Source: [Clostridium] leptum DSM 753
Lineage (GTDB): Bacteria > Bacillota > Clostridia > Oscillospirales > Acutalibacteraceae
NCBI GenBank assembly: GCA_000154345.1
Contig: DS480345.1
Span: 62,001 to 126,000, forward strand
Reading direction: 5' to 3'
DNA length: 64,000 nt
Shown here: piece by piece, positions 1 to 8,488 of the stretch
Position numbering within the stretch: position 1 is the first letter of the stretch
How the letters are laid out: each line of letters opens with the position of its first letter
Program-made: the position numbers and the translations under genes
The notes under the pieces: model-generated
What the model was told of the DNA's origin: nothing
Databases searched by the model: none
The model's input: the letters and a program-made list of their open reading frames with translations, nothing else

Positions 1-553
1 AGGCATCGATTCCCCTTCGCTTCATTTCGGCCCGGCAGGCCGAGCAGGAGCAGGGACGGATTCCTACAATATCGAAAAAGATTCCATCCAACTCTTTTCC
101 CAGCAGCTGGCACACCTCTTCCGTGTGGGCTGCCAAAAAATTGTAATATCCGGTGTTAACGCACAACGACTGGCGAAAGCCCGCCTCTGTAAAGGGGACT
201 CCCTCGTGAGCGCCTCCTGGCTTTCTGATCAGCCACTCGGGATGGGTCTGCGCGGAATGATAATCCCACTGAACCGTGATATATACCGGCGCCTTGATAC
301 CGGCATCGTGCAGCGCCCGCACCTGCTCCAGAAGCAAATTGTGGTTTTTCAAATTGGGATGAATTAATTCCGGAAACCGTTTTGATGGATAATACAGCCA
401 TCCGTGGTGGCAGCGGGCAAAAACAGTGATTGAGGAAGCCTCCGCCTTCCTTGCTGTTTCAGCGAAAGTCCGCGGGTCAAAATTCGCGGCGATATCAGGA
501 ATCGCCTCGGAGGTATGAAAGTCCAAATGAATTTGGCGTGGAGCTAAAGTCAT
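1..553 (-). CDS. GHL6-like putative glycoside hydrolase, N-terminal 184 residues (cut by window edge)
   Basis: The reading frame starts at the ATG at 553, preceded by GGAAAGGAT on the minus strand, and runs off the left edge. It begins MTLAPRQIHLDFHTSE and continues with segments typical of the hypothetical glycosyl hydrolase 6 (GHL6) family, often found with beta-galactosidase trimerisation domains: FARCHHGWLYYP near residue 50, WDYHSAQTHPEW near 105, DGIFFDIVG near 165 and a CSCSAC cluster near 175. The fold is probably a TIM barrel of the GH29/GH42 kind; the true substrate is unknown. No signal peptide is visible, so a cytoplasmic enzyme is inferred. It is the last visible gene of the sulfatase operon, 380 bases downstream of the exporter gene, and could remove the sugar freed by desulfation. 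Full-length family members have several hundred more residues, so most of the gene lies outside. Confidence 0.75.
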   Translation of the reverse strand, partial: MTLAPRQIHLDFHTSEAIPDIAANFDPRTFAETARKAEASSITVFARCHHGWLYYPSKRFPELIHPNLKNHNLLLEQVRALHDAGIKAPVYITVQWDYHSAQTHPEWLIRKPGGAHEGVPFTEAGFRQSLCVNTGYYNFLAAHTEEVCQLLGKELDGIFFDIVGIRPCSCSACRAEMKRRGIDA

Positions 554-933
554 AAAACTCGATCCTTTCCCTAATAAAAATATCTATGAGATTTTTTCTA
601 TCTCAGCGGTCTAAAGCCTGGCCTTATCGCTGATTAGTTTTTGAGCGCCGGAATACTGTTTCCTTCCGTGGAAACCGTGAGGCGCCGTTAAAACAGGGCC
701 TATTAAAAAAGAATTCCGCCTGCTTTCTCCTGTCTGCTTTCAGAAGCCCCGGCTTCGACTTGCTTCTAAGCCGCGGGTGCCGTTTGCCTCCGGAAAGCCA
801 TGGGCGCTGTTAAAAATAGAATATTGAAAGCCGGCAGAGGCTCTTACCACAAGCTGCTGTCAATCCTTCTGTTTGAGAAACGGCGGAATTGCAAATCTTT
901 TCTCCCGCACCATTGTCCGCCGGCAAGCTTGCC
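554..933. other. Intergenic stretch, no gene found
   Basis: These 380 bases lie between the exporter gene and the GHL6-like gene. I see no coding frame with a ribosome binding site. A 12-base perfect palindrome, GGCAAGCTTGCC (922-933), directly follows the exporter stop codon, but no T-run follows it, so I do not call a terminator. The size of the gap would allow a second promoter for the GHL6-like gene; I cannot identify one with confidence. Confidence 0.5.
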
Positions 934-1737
934 TTAAAAAAGGCCGGAAAATTTCGTAAAGTTCCATACACAGACAGCCAGAATCACGAAGATCAGACAG
1001 CGGTACAGGACTGAAACCTGCCGGGCCGACAGCCGCCGGTGCAGCGTGCTGCCGATCAGCCCGCCGGCAATCCCAGCTCCAGCCATAGCCGGCAAGTATG
1101 GCAGCGCTCCGCCAACGGGACTGCCGTTTAGCAGAACCACGGCCAAGCCGCAGAGCTGGGAAAATAAAATAATGTAAAGAGAATTTAAAGCCGCTTTTTT
1201 TCTTTCCATGGAAAAAAAGTAATGAAGCACCAGCAAATTGATCGGGCCTCCCCCAATGCCCAGAAACGAAGAAAGCATCCCCAGGCCCAAACCAACCAGA
1301 CCGCAGGCGCTTTTGCTTTCTATCGACAGCGTCGTCACCTTATGCTCAAATAATGTATAAACCAGCGTCCCAAGGGTGACAAAAAATAAAATTCCTGTCT
1401 GAACCATTCCCAAAGCATCCGTATCGGAAGCTGTTCCCGCGATTTGAGAGAAGAGGAACTGCCCCGCTACGCCTCCTATACCGGCTCCGGCGGCCAGAGG
1501 CGTTCCCCGCACCACGTCGATCGCCCGATTCCCTTCGAGAAACGTTCTCCCAACGGAAAAAGCGGTCATTGCCAAAACCGTACAGCCGGATAAAAAGCTG
1601 GCGCTTTCCACAGGCATAAGGCCCGACAAATCCAAAACCGGCTTGATAATAATGCCCCCGCCAATTCCGCACAGAGAGCCCGCCGTACAGGCAAGAAGGC
1701 CAATGAGTATAAAAATTAAAACCACGTTTGATTCCAT
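934..1737 (-). CDS. TauE/SafE (TSUP) family anion permease, probable sulfate or sulfite exporter
   Basis: A 267-residue hydrophobic protein with about eight predicted membrane segments. It shows the family's duplicated pattern: a glycine-rich GIGGGIIIKP motif near residue 25 in the first half and GIGGGPINLLVL near residue 160 in the second. TSUP proteins move sulfite, sulfate, sulfoacetate or related anions across the cytoplasmic membrane. Its start codon lies one base after the anSME stop codon (TAG-G-ATG), so translation is probably coupled. Together with the sulfatase two genes upstream, this suggests export of sulfate released in the cytoplasm; that role is inferred from context, while the family assignment rests on the repeated motif and topology. 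Confidence 0.85.
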   Translation of the reverse strand: MESNVVLIFILIGLLACTAGSLCGIGGGIIIKPVLDLSGLMPVESASFLSGCTVLAMTAFSVGRTFLEGNRAIDVVRGTPLAAGAGIGGVAGQFLFSQIAGTASDTDALGMVQTGILFFVTLGTLVYTLFEHKVTTLSIESKSACGLVGLGLGMLSSFLGIGGGPINLLVLHYFFSMERKKAALNSLYIILFSQLCGLAVVLLNGSPVGGALPYLPAMAGAGIAGGLIGSTLHRRLSARQVSVLYRCLIFVILAVCVWNFTKFSGLF

Positions 1738-1738
1738 C

Positions 1739-2878
1739 CTATCGTATCGGATATCTCCCGGCCTCTGACATACGTATCGTTTGCGCTACCGCCTGAAGCC
1801 TGGGCAGGCAGCGTTTGAAAAAGCTCCGGTAGGCTTCGCAAAAGACTGAACGAAGCTCTCCCTGTTCGGACATCACCCGTGTCCTTCGGCATCCGCCGCC
1901 GCAAAAGCGCAGATATTCGCAGCGGCGGCAAGACTCCGCAAGGACTCTCGGCCGCTGGAGAAAATTCAAATTCTCCCTGGCGCTGTCCAAATCAGAAAAT
2001 TCATCCTCGGTCAAATTTCCCAGCCGGTAGGAATCCAGTGTGTAAAAGTCGCACGGGTAGACCGTTCCGTCGGCCTCAACCGCATACTGAATCCCGCAGA
2101 CGCCGTTTTGATCGCAGGATTCCATCGGCACTCCCAGCAGGCGCCCAATCAGGTTTTCAAAAAACCTGATATAGGGCTGCCGGCCCTGCTTCCAATCCTC
2201 AAACCACAGGTCGAACAGCTGATTTAAAAAGCTGCCGTAGGCTTCCGCGCTCAAAGAATAGCGTTCGGCATCCCACTCCTTCTCAAAAGGGGACAGGCAT
2301 GGGATATACTGCTGATAAAGAAGTCTGTTTTTTTGATAAAACTCATAGATCCTGCGGATGTTTGTACTGGTTTCGCGGTTGACCACCGTCAGTATGTTAA
2401 AATCCACCTGGTATTTTCTGAAAAGGGAGATCGTATCCATCACCTGGTGAAACGTGCCCCTGCCGTTTGCATCCACACGGCAGGCGTCGTGAGTTTTGCG
2501 TATTCCATCTAAAGAAACGCCCACCAGAAAATGGTGCTCCGCAAAAAATTCCGCCCACCGGCTGTCGAGGGCTAAGCCATTGGTTTGAAACACATTACGG
2601 ATAAAAACCCCGCTCCGATAGTGCTGTTTTTGCAGCTCCACGGTTTTTTGGTAGAAGGAAAGGCCTCGCAGGGACGGCTCTCCCCCCTGATAAATAATGG
2701 TGCAGCCCTTTTCCGCTTGGCGCAGCGCCTTCCGCAGTATAATTTCCAGGGTTTCGACCGTCATCATCCCACAGCTGGCCTGGTTCCGCTTTTGCGTAAC
2801 ATCCTGGTAAAAGCAGTAGGCGCATCTCGCGTTGCACTGCCCGGAGGCCGGCTTCAACAGTAACGTCAGTTCCCGCAT
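1739..2878 (-). CDS. Anaerobic sulfatase-maturating enzyme (radical SAM/SPASM)
   Basis: A 379-residue radical SAM enzyme with the CxxxCxxC cluster motif in CNARCAYCFY near residues 15-24, and a cysteine-rich C-terminal SPASM region (CGIQYAVEADGTVYPCDF, then CRRCEYLRFCGGGC) that would bind two auxiliary iron-sulfur clusters. Known members oxidise the active-site Cys or Ser of sulfatases to formylglycine without oxygen. The ATG at 2878 was chosen because GGAGGG lies six bases upstream; an in-frame codon six residues earlier has no such site. It follows the sulfatase by 24 bases and that sulfatase has the expected CxPxR target, so it is very likely its dedicated activator. Peptide-modifying SPASM enzymes are an alternative, but no small precursor peptide gene is nearby. 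Confidence 0.93.
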   Translation of the reverse strand: MRELTLLLKPASGQCNARCAYCFYQDVTQKRNQASCGMMTVETLEIILRKALRQAEKGCTIIYQGGEPSLRGLSFYQKTVELQKQHYRSGVFIRNVFQTNGLALDSRWAEFFAEHHFLVGVSLDGIRKTHDACRVDANGRGTFHQVMDTISLFRKYQVDFNILTVVNRETSTNIRRIYEFYQKNRLLYQQYIPCLSPFEKEWDAERYSLSAEAYGSFLNQLFDLWFEDWKQGRQPYIRFFENLIGRLLGVPMESCDQNGVCGIQYAVEADGTVYPCDFYTLDSYRLGNLTEDEFSDLDSARENLNFLQRPRVLAESCRRCEYLRFCGGGCRRTRVMSEQGELRSVFCEAYRSFFKRCLPRLQAVAQTIRMSEAGRYPIR

Positions 2879-2902
2879 GGTTTTCCCTCCGTTCAATTTG
2901 CG

Positions 2903-4669
2903 TCAAAGGCTTTCCAGCCATTCTACATAGACATAATAGGCGCCGGTTTCTTCCCCGTTTTGATCTACAAAGCAGGCGGATAAATCCGTTTCTCCCGTCT
3001 GCTCCACTGGAAGGGAAAAAACCGCGCCCGCCTGCCCTCCTGACGCTTCCGCCTCAAATTGCGCGCCGAAAAACTCCAGCTTTGCCTTCTGAGGCGCAAG
3101 AGCTTTCGTTTTGCCGGTTTCTTTCCAAGCCGTTCCCTCGTCGGACCGTACCGCATCGGCGAACGGCGCCAGCTTCGATATCCCTTCCTTTTCCAGCGTG
3201 TCTCCCAAGGAAAGCCCAAGCTCCCGTGGCCAGCGCCGAAGCTCAAACCGGTAACGGCCGGGCCGGGTAAATTTGACGCGCCACCGCCCCGTGGATTTTT
3301 GCGCCAGGGCTACGGAAATCTGGCTCCACGCCACGTCTCCCAGTACATCCATCGCGTCCAGCCGGGTAGGGTTTTCGTGATCGTCTCCCAAATAAATCGG
3401 AGAATATACCCCCATGGTGCCCTGCATTTCCTGCCAATATGCTTCGTGGGCCGCTCTCAGCCTCCGCACCACCTCTGGATGCTGTCCGGCAATGTCGCGG
3501 TTCTGTCCAGGATCCGCCTTTATGTCATATAATTCCTTACCCCGAACCAGCCTCCACTGGTCGCTGACCACAGAGCTTTCCCATTTGCTGGGCACTACCG
3601 TGGATTGATGATACTGCATAAACTCCACACGGCCTTTGGGCAGTGCTTCCTCTCCTGTCAAGACGCCCTTAAGGCTGACGCCATCCAACTGGAGCGGCGG
3701 CATTGAAAGGCCGCATAAATCCGCCAGAGTTGGAAAAAAATCCACATGGTAGGAGGTATCCTCTACATCCCGGCCGCCATCCAGTCCGCCGTTTGGCCAT
3801 CGGATAAAGAAAGGCACCCGGTGCCCGCCGTCGTAATAGGAGGTCTTCATCCCCCGCATTCCGGCGTTATAGCCTCTTAAGACATGCTCATTCCCATCAA
3901 TTTCACAGCCTCCCGAGGTTCCATTATCCGTCATGAAGATTAAAACTGTGTTATCCTCGATCCCCCAATCAGAAAGCTTTTTCCGCAGCCGGCCGAAATT
4001 CAAATCGATATTGCTGATCATGCCGTAAAATTCCGGATGGACGATATTCTCATTTTCCCGGTACGGCGCGGCGTATTTTTCCTCCACCAGGTAGGGCTCG
4101 TGAGGCGCGTTGGTGGTGATACAGGCAAAAAACGGTTCGTCTAAATGGGATTCTATAAAACGTTCCGCCGCGTCGAACCACACATCGGTGCAATAGCCTT
4201 CATATCGGGTCAGCTTACCGTTTTGATAATACGAATCCTCAAAATAATTGTTTCCCCAGAAGTCAGGCGTCTGTCCCACTCCTCCTCCCTTATGGGCAAC
4301 CACCTCCGTAAAGCCCCGGTCCTGGGGCCGGTAAGGATAGTTATCCCCTAAATGCCATTTGCCGAATAAGCCTGTAGCGTAGCCGTTGTCACGGAACACC
4401 TCCGCCAGGGTGGTTTCCCCCTCATGAAGGATGGATCTTCCCCAGCAGGTGGCCCAGACTCCGTTCCTTAAGGGTCTTCGGCCCGTAAAAATCGCACCTC
4501 TTGTAGGCGCGCACAGCGGCGCCACATGGTAATCCGTAAGGCGCACCGCTTCTTTGTAAAACTCATCAATCTGCGGCGTTTGGATGTCCGGGTTACCGGT
4601 ACACCCCAAATCGCCGTAGCCCTGGTCGTCGGTCAGCACAAAGACCACATTAGGACGCTTCTCGTTCAT
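2903..4669 (-). CDS. Cytoplasmic formylglycine-dependent sulfatase (S1 family)
   Basis: A 588-residue sulfatase of the alkaline-phosphatase fold. Metal ligands are visible in TDDQGYGDLG (D14, D15) and MTDNG near residue 248. The signature CAPTRGAIFTGR places the formylglycine precursor at C53 and the conserved Arg at R57; Thr replaces the usual Ser of CxPSR. GKWHLGD near residue 105 gives further active-site residues. A C-terminal region (from about 420) is probably a beta-rich accessory domain. There is no signal peptide: the protein begins MNEKRPNVVFVLTDDQG, so it should act in the cytoplasm on imported sulfated saccharides. It is followed by its activator and an anion exporter. GAGGTGGG precedes the ATG. 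The substrate (sulfated amino sugar, galactose or fucose) cannot be read from the sequence. Confidence 0.93.
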   Translation of the reverse strand: MNEKRPNVVFVLTDDQGYGDLGCTGNPDIQTPQIDEFYKEAVRLTDYHVAPLCAPTRGAIFTGRRPLRNGVWATCWGRSILHEGETTLAEVFRDNGYATGLFGKWHLGDNYPYRPQDRGFTEVVAHKGGGVGQTPDFWGNNYFEDSYYQNGKLTRYEGYCTDVWFDAAERFIESHLDEPFFACITTNAPHEPYLVEEKYAAPYRENENIVHPEFYGMISNIDLNFGRLRKKLSDWGIEDNTVLIFMTDNGTSGGCEIDGNEHVLRGYNAGMRGMKTSYYDGGHRVPFFIRWPNGGLDGGRDVEDTSYHVDFFPTLADLCGLSMPPLQLDGVSLKGVLTGEEALPKGRVEFMQYHQSTVVPSKWESSVVSDQWRLVRGKELYDIKADPGQNRDIAGQHPEVVRRLRAAHEAYWQEMQGTMGVYSPIYLGDDHENPTRLDAMDVLGDVAWSQISVALAQKSTGRWRVKFTRPGRYRFELRRWPRELGLSLGDTLEKEGISKLAPFADAVRSDEGTAWKETGKTKALAPQKAKLEFFGAQFEAEASGGQAGAVFSLPVEQTGETDLSACFVDQNGEETGAYYVYVEWLESL

Positions 4670-4708
4670 TTTCCCACCTCTTGCAAGTTGGCCTTAAATT
4701 TTTTCGCA

Positions 4709-4734
4709 AAGGCCATAACCGCGGCCATGGCCTT
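4709..4734 (-). other. Inverted repeat between sulfatase and permease genes
   Basis: AAGGCCAT (4709-4716) and ATGGCCTT (4727-4734) form an eight-base perfect inverted repeat in the 178-base gap between the upstream permease gene and the sulfatase. No T-run follows on the minus strand, so it is more likely an RNA processing or stability hairpin than a terminator. Function is unproven. Confidence 0.4.
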
Positions 4735-4847
4735 GCCTAAACAGCTTTTATAGAACAAAATAAGCACAGCCCGTTTCGTTTAGCCTGCCGGCACTCCCCA
4801 GGCGCTTGGCCGCGTTCGGCCTCGAGCCGCCTGCATGAAAACGGCGT

Positions 4848-5699
4848 TCAGCCCTTGATCGCCCCCGAGGCCAGACCGTGCTCCACCTTCTCCTGACAGA
4901 GCAGATAGAAGATCAGAATTGGAATAATCACTATAACGATAGACGCGAAAATCAGGCTTAGGCTGGTTTGATAGTCCCCCTGGAACGCCAGCAGCGCCAC
5001 GGAAATCGTCCGGTTTTCCGTTTTGGTTAGGATCACATTGGCGATAGGCAGCTCGTTATAAACGTTTAAGAAGCCCACGATCGCCGCCGTGGCCACGCCG
5101 GGCATGGAAATCGGGAAGATAATTCGAAAAATGGTTTGAAACAGGTTGCAGCCGTCAATGGCGGCGGCCTCGTCGATTTCCCGGCTGATACCGCCGATAT
5201 ATCCCACCAGGATAAAGGATGAAATGGAAATATTCAGGCCCACATAGATCAGCATCAATACGAAAAAGTTGTTTTTCCCTCCAACGGCGCCCACCATCTG
5301 AACGATTGGGACAATGGCGCCCTGCAGAGGAATCATCAGCGCCGCCAGAAGGTATAGGTTCAGCGCTTTGGCCCTTTTGATCAGTCTTCGCGCGATCACA
5401 TAGCTGGACATCATAACGCATACGATCATGATCGCCACAGACCCCAGTGAAATGACCACTGAGTTTACGATAGCGCTTAAAATCCCGGCAGTCTCCGCCG
5501 CCTTGAAATAATTTTCCCACTGAGGAATCGAGGGAAGCTGAAACATGGTATCCCATATTTCATTATCCAGCTTTAATGAGGATACCACCGTAAAATAGAG
5601 GGGAAACAGCGTCAGCCCGAACCACAGAAGGGCCAGTAAAAAGTGGACCGCCTTTCCCGCCGTCAAACCGCGGAACCATTTTCTGAGTTTCTTATTCAA
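4848..5699 (-). CDS. Carbohydrate ABC transporter permease (MalG-type), TTG start
   Basis: A 283-residue inner-membrane permease with six predicted membrane segments and the EAA loop that docks the ATPase (EIDEAAAIDGC near residue 180). It belongs to the MalG/AraQ group (CUT1 sugar importers). I place the start at a TTG (5699) because AAAGGAGG ends seven bases before it; another TTG at 5720 overlaps the preceding stop but lacks a good site. It pairs with the MalF-type permease directly upstream and the lipoprotein beyond it. No ATPase is encoded nearby, so a shared ATPase is expected. The adjacent sulfatase suggests a sulfated oligosaccharide as cargo (inference). Confidence 0.9.
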   Translation of the reverse strand: MNKKLRKWFRGLTAGKAVHFLLALLWFGLTLFPLYFTVVSSLKLDNEIWDTMFQLPSIPQWENYFKAAETAGILSAIVNSVVISLGSVAIMIVCVMMSSYVIARRLIKRAKALNLYLLAALMIPLQGAIVPIVQMVGAVGGKNNFFVLMLIYVGLNISISSFILVGYIGGISREIDEAAAIDGCNLFQTIFRIIFPISMPGVATAAIVGFLNVYNELPIANVILTKTENRTISVALLAFQGDYQTSLSLIFASIVIVIIPILIFYLLCQEKVEHGLASGAIKG

Positions 5700-5716
5700 A
5701 TTGCTTCCTCCTTTCC

Positions 5717-6604
5717 TCAAATATCTTCCTTATTTGGCAAAAGCTTGTTGGCGACCGCCATGACAATAATGCTGAAGATAACCGTCATCACGCCAATAGC
5801 GTCCGCATAACCGTACTCGCCGTAATAGAACGCGTTTTTGTAAATCAGCGTGGTCAGCACCTGAGAGGAATATCCGGGACCGCCGTCGGTCAGCGCCGCG
5901 ATCAGGTCGAAAACACGGAACGCGTTCGTCAGCAGAAGGATCGCCGACATATTGATGGTGCCCTTCAGAAGAGGAAGCGTAATATACCGCAGCTTTTGAA
6001 AAGGGGTGGCGCCGTCGATCTTAGCGGATTCATAGATTTCAGCGGGGATGGAAGTCATCGCCGCGGAAAACAGAATCATATGCAGGCCCGTGTTGCACCA
6101 CAGCACCACAAAGGCGCACACCCAGATAGAGGTATCCATATTTCCTAGGACATTGACATTGCTGTTCAGGCCGAAAAACTCAAGAAGCTTTACAAAGGGC
6201 CCCACCTTAGGATAAAGAATAAAGGTAAACATCAGGCCGATGGCAACCTTGTTGATGATGACCGGCAAAAAATAAACCGCCTTGACAACACGGTTGGCAA
6301 AAAAGCGTTTGGAAATCACCGTCGCCAAAAAGAACGCGATGGGAATAACGCCCAGAACGCTGACCAGCATAATGATGATGACGTTTTTCAGGGAGGTCAG
6401 GGCAATAATATCAGTAAAGAATTTGTGATAATTTTCCCATCCCACGAATATGTACGGAGAGGTAGGAATTCCGTCCCAGGTAAAGAAGGACGTGTAGGTC
6501 ATATTCAGAAGCGGGTACGCGATCACCAGAGTGTAAATCAATACCGTTGGCAGGATTAAGGCCACCGCCTCCATGGACCTTTTAAATTTGGCATTTCTTT
6601 TCAT
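5717..6604 (-). CDS. Carbohydrate ABC transporter permease (MalF/UgpA-type)
   Basis: A 295-residue membrane protein with six predicted segments beginning LILPTVLIYTLVIAYP, typical of MalF/UgpA/LacF permeases. The EAA loop reads EIYESAKIDGATPFQKL near residue 195. AGGTGAG precedes the ATG. It lies 98 bases after the binding-protein gene, with a hairpin in the gap, and its stop codon is followed 18 bases later by the start of the partner permease. It should form the heterodimeric membrane channel with that partner. Residue-level substrate specificity cannot be inferred. Confidence 0.92.
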   Translation of the reverse strand: MKRNAKFKRSMEAVALILPTVLIYTLVIAYPLLNMTYTSFFTWDGIPTSPYIFVGWENYHKFFTDIIALTSLKNVIIIMLVSVLGVIPIAFFLATVISKRFFANRVVKAVYFLPVIINKVAIGLMFTFILYPKVGPFVKLLEFFGLNSNVNVLGNMDTSIWVCAFVVLWCNTGLHMILFSAAMTSIPAEIYESAKIDGATPFQKLRYITLPLLKGTINMSAILLLTNAFRVFDLIAALTDGGPGYSSQVLTTLIYKNAFYYGEYGYADAIGVMTVIFSIIVMAVANKLLPNKEDI

Positions 6605-6640
6605 TATCTCACCTGCTAAATAGAATAAAGCTGCCGGTTA

Positions 6641-6674
6641 AAGATTTGAGGCAGCGTTTGCTGCCTCGAATCTT
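6641..6674 (-). other. Hairpin between binding-protein and permease genes
   Basis: AAGATT-T-GAGGCAGC (6641-6655) pairs with GCTGCCTC-G-AATCTT (6660-6674) around a four-base loop, with a single mismatched position. On the minus (coding) strand it is followed by only a short T-run, so partial termination or protection of the binding-protein mRNA from 3' decay is likelier than full termination. Placement 28 bases after the binding-protein stop fits the known need for excess binding protein over permeases. Confidence 0.65.
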
Positions 6675-6702
6675 TTTTCTATCCTCTTTTCAGATGCGCC
6701 AA

Positions 6703-8067
6703 TTAAGACTCAGCGTCATATTGGGCGTCGATGGATGCCGCTACATCGACAGCGGACACACCGGCAAACATGGTTTGGATCTCAGTACGGAAAATTTCCT
6801 GCGCAGAGGGGAAATCAAAATACACATCAAACTCGTCGCTGCCGGCGGTCATCTGGCCATAGATTTCCATAAAGTCCGCGACCGGCTTGCTGGCGGTGAC
6901 GCCCAAAGCCTCAAAATCAACGTCCACCGGGAATACGCTTACGCCGTTTTTCTTTGCCTGCTCGTCAAAGCTTTCCTGGCTGAGCATATAGGAGACCAGA
7001 TCATAAGCGGCGTTCAGCCTGGCGTTTTCGCTTTCCGGCGTCATAATGGAAAATCCGTCGCCGCCGGCGACAAACCAGTAATCCTTGTTTTCAGGCTTAT
7101 CCTCAAAATAGGGGAACCGGGTAATCACAATATCCTCCTCGCTTGCCGCAGCCTCCACCGCAGCCGTAGAGTTCACCAGCATACCAGGATACATGGCCGC
7201 TTCCCCGTTTAAGAACATGGCCTCCATACCACTGGCATCCAAGGAGATCGCGTCGGTGCCGAATAATCCGGCGTTGTTCATTTCCTCGAATTTCTGGAAC
7301 ACGGACAAGCCTTCCTCATCGGACCATTTCGCCTCCCCGGAAATCAGCTTCTCACGCAGGTCCAAACCGTACATACGCATGGCCAGGCTTGTATAGAAGT
7401 GCGCCAAACGGCCCTTGGTCGCGGCTGAAAGCGCAATAGGAGTGATTCCTTTTTCAATTAAGGCCGGAGCCATCTCATTGATCTCTTCCCAGGTTTCCGG
7501 CACCTGCAGGCCGTTATCCTCCAGCAGTTTTTTATTGGCATAGAATACGGTTCCGATATTTACATTAGCGGGAATGCCGTATACCCCTTCAATACCATTC
7601 GCGGTATAATCCCAAGGAGCAAGGTAGGTTTCATCCGTAGGACCTGTATAGGAATCCGACTCGATCAGGGATGTCAGATCCCGGAGCAAATCGTTCTTTA
7701 CCCACTGGTACGCTGTGTTGTAGCCATAGTTTGTGATAATATCCGGATAATCATTTGCGGCAATACTGGATTTCAGCTTGGAATTGTACACATCCAATTC
7801 ATTGACAGAAAGGTCCTCAATGGTAATGTTGTCATTTTCCTCGTCATACTGATGCAGGCGCTCATAATAAAATTGGCCCATCGCGTCGGGAGCCCCGTCA
7901 ATATAGCGGGACATATAAGTAAGGGTTACGTGTTCCTGGGGTTCTTGCGATTCCGCTCCGGAGCTATCTCCCGCGGAAGACGGATCCGCGGCCGGGGACT
8001 GAGAGCATCCGCCCATCGTGCTGGCCGCCAAAAGCAGCGCCAGGCAAATTGTCAGAACCTTTTTCAT
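6703..8067 (-). CDS. Sugar ABC transporter substrate-binding lipoprotein (sulfatase operon)
   Basis: A 454-residue extracellular solute-binding protein of the MalE-like family 1. The N-terminus is a lipoprotein signal peptide with the lipobox ending MGGC (lipidated C21), followed by a Ser/Pro/Glu-rich linker. The body carries family features such as QWVKNDLLRDLT and IPANVNIGTVFYANKKLLEDN, in which the last segment is the common bacterial sugar-binder motif. It should capture the saccharide at the outer face of the membrane and deliver it to the two downstream permeases. The start is fixed by the signal peptide and an upstream in-frame stop, yet no Shine-Dalgarno sequence is visible in the 20 bases before the ATG, which is unusual for this window. 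Confidence 0.93.
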   Translation of the reverse strand: MKKVLTICLALLLAASTMGGCSQSPAADPSSAGDSSGAESQEPQEHVTLTYMSRYIDGAPDAMGQFYYERLHQYDEENDNITIEDLSVNELDVYNSKLKSSIAANDYPDIITNYGYNTAYQWVKNDLLRDLTSLIESDSYTGPTDETYLAPWDYTANGIEGVYGIPANVNIGTVFYANKKLLEDNGLQVPETWEEINEMAPALIEKGITPIALSAATKGRLAHFYTSLAMRMYGLDLREKLISGEAKWSDEEGLSVFQKFEEMNNAGLFGTDAISLDASGMEAMFLNGEAAMYPGMLVNSTAAVEAAASEEDIVITRFPYFEDKPENKDYWFVAGGDGFSIMTPESENARLNAAYDLVSYMLSQESFDEQAKKNGVSVFPVDVDFEALGVTASKPVADFMEIYGQMTAGSDEFDVYFDFPSAQEIFRTEIQTMFAGVSAVDVAASIDAQYDAES

Positions 8068-8454
8068 ATCTGATTATTATTGTATTAAAGCTGCATACAA
8101 AAGAACATGTGATTTTTTTGGTTCTTTTGAGAACTTTTTTGGCTTCCAAAATTTTATAAAGCCAAAAAGCACCGTATCCTGTTAGCTTCTCCGAAAATCT
8201 CAGGGATACGCAGCCGTCCTCCGTGCGCATCCCCCCTCTCAGTTCCCAAGATTTTCAGAGATCTCCCGCAAACTTTAATGGACTACGCCGTTTGCCTTTT
8301 CTTTTTCATAGCCTGTGGAAGGACGCGGTTATGTTCCGGCTGCAACGCTGAGCGCTGGAAACCGCCTTTTCTCCCCACTGTCCAGACGCAACGCGGCTTC
8401 TAAGCCCGCAGGACTTGTCTTATCACCTGCCGATAAGTTCTCCCTTCAAAAACA
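8068..8454. promoter_or_regulatory. Upstream region of the sulfatase operon
   Basis: The 387 bases between the response-regulator terminator and the binding-protein gene contain no convincing gene. A TATAAA -10 candidate on the minus strand lies at 8153-8158 without a matching -35 element, as expected for an activator-dependent promoter. Between it and the start codon, GTTCT-TTTG-AGAAC (8121-8134) forms an inverted repeat, and a further AAGAAC lies at 8101-8106; these could be binding sites for the neighbouring AraC-type regulator. None of this is certain. Confidence 0.4.
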
Positions 8455-8488
8455 AAAAAGGCCGCACAGGCTTACTGTGCGGCCTTTT
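8455..8488 (-). terminator. Strong intrinsic terminator after the response regulator
   Basis: GGCCGCACAG (8460-8469) and CTGTGCGGCC (8475-8484) form a ten-base perfect stem with a five-base loop; on the minus strand a run of T residues follows. It overlaps the stop codon of the response-regulator gene and separates the sensor operon from the transporter-sulfatase operon. Runs of A and T on both sides allow function in either direction. Confidence 0.9.

Noticed and set aside
922..933. Palindrome GGCAAGCTTGCC directly after the exporter stop codon
   Set aside because: Too short and without loop or T-run for a terminator; a chance palindrome cannot be excluded.
1739..2878. Radical SAM/SPASM enzyme as a peptide (RiPP) maturase
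   Set aside because: No small precursor peptide or export gene is adjacent, while a Cys-type sulfatase lies 24 bases upstream; the sulfatase activator role explains the context better.
8121..8134. GTTCT-AGAAC inverted repeat as a terminator
   Set aside because: Only five base pairs, AT-rich, and the T-run is on the strand that carries no gene here. Kept only as a possible regulatory element.
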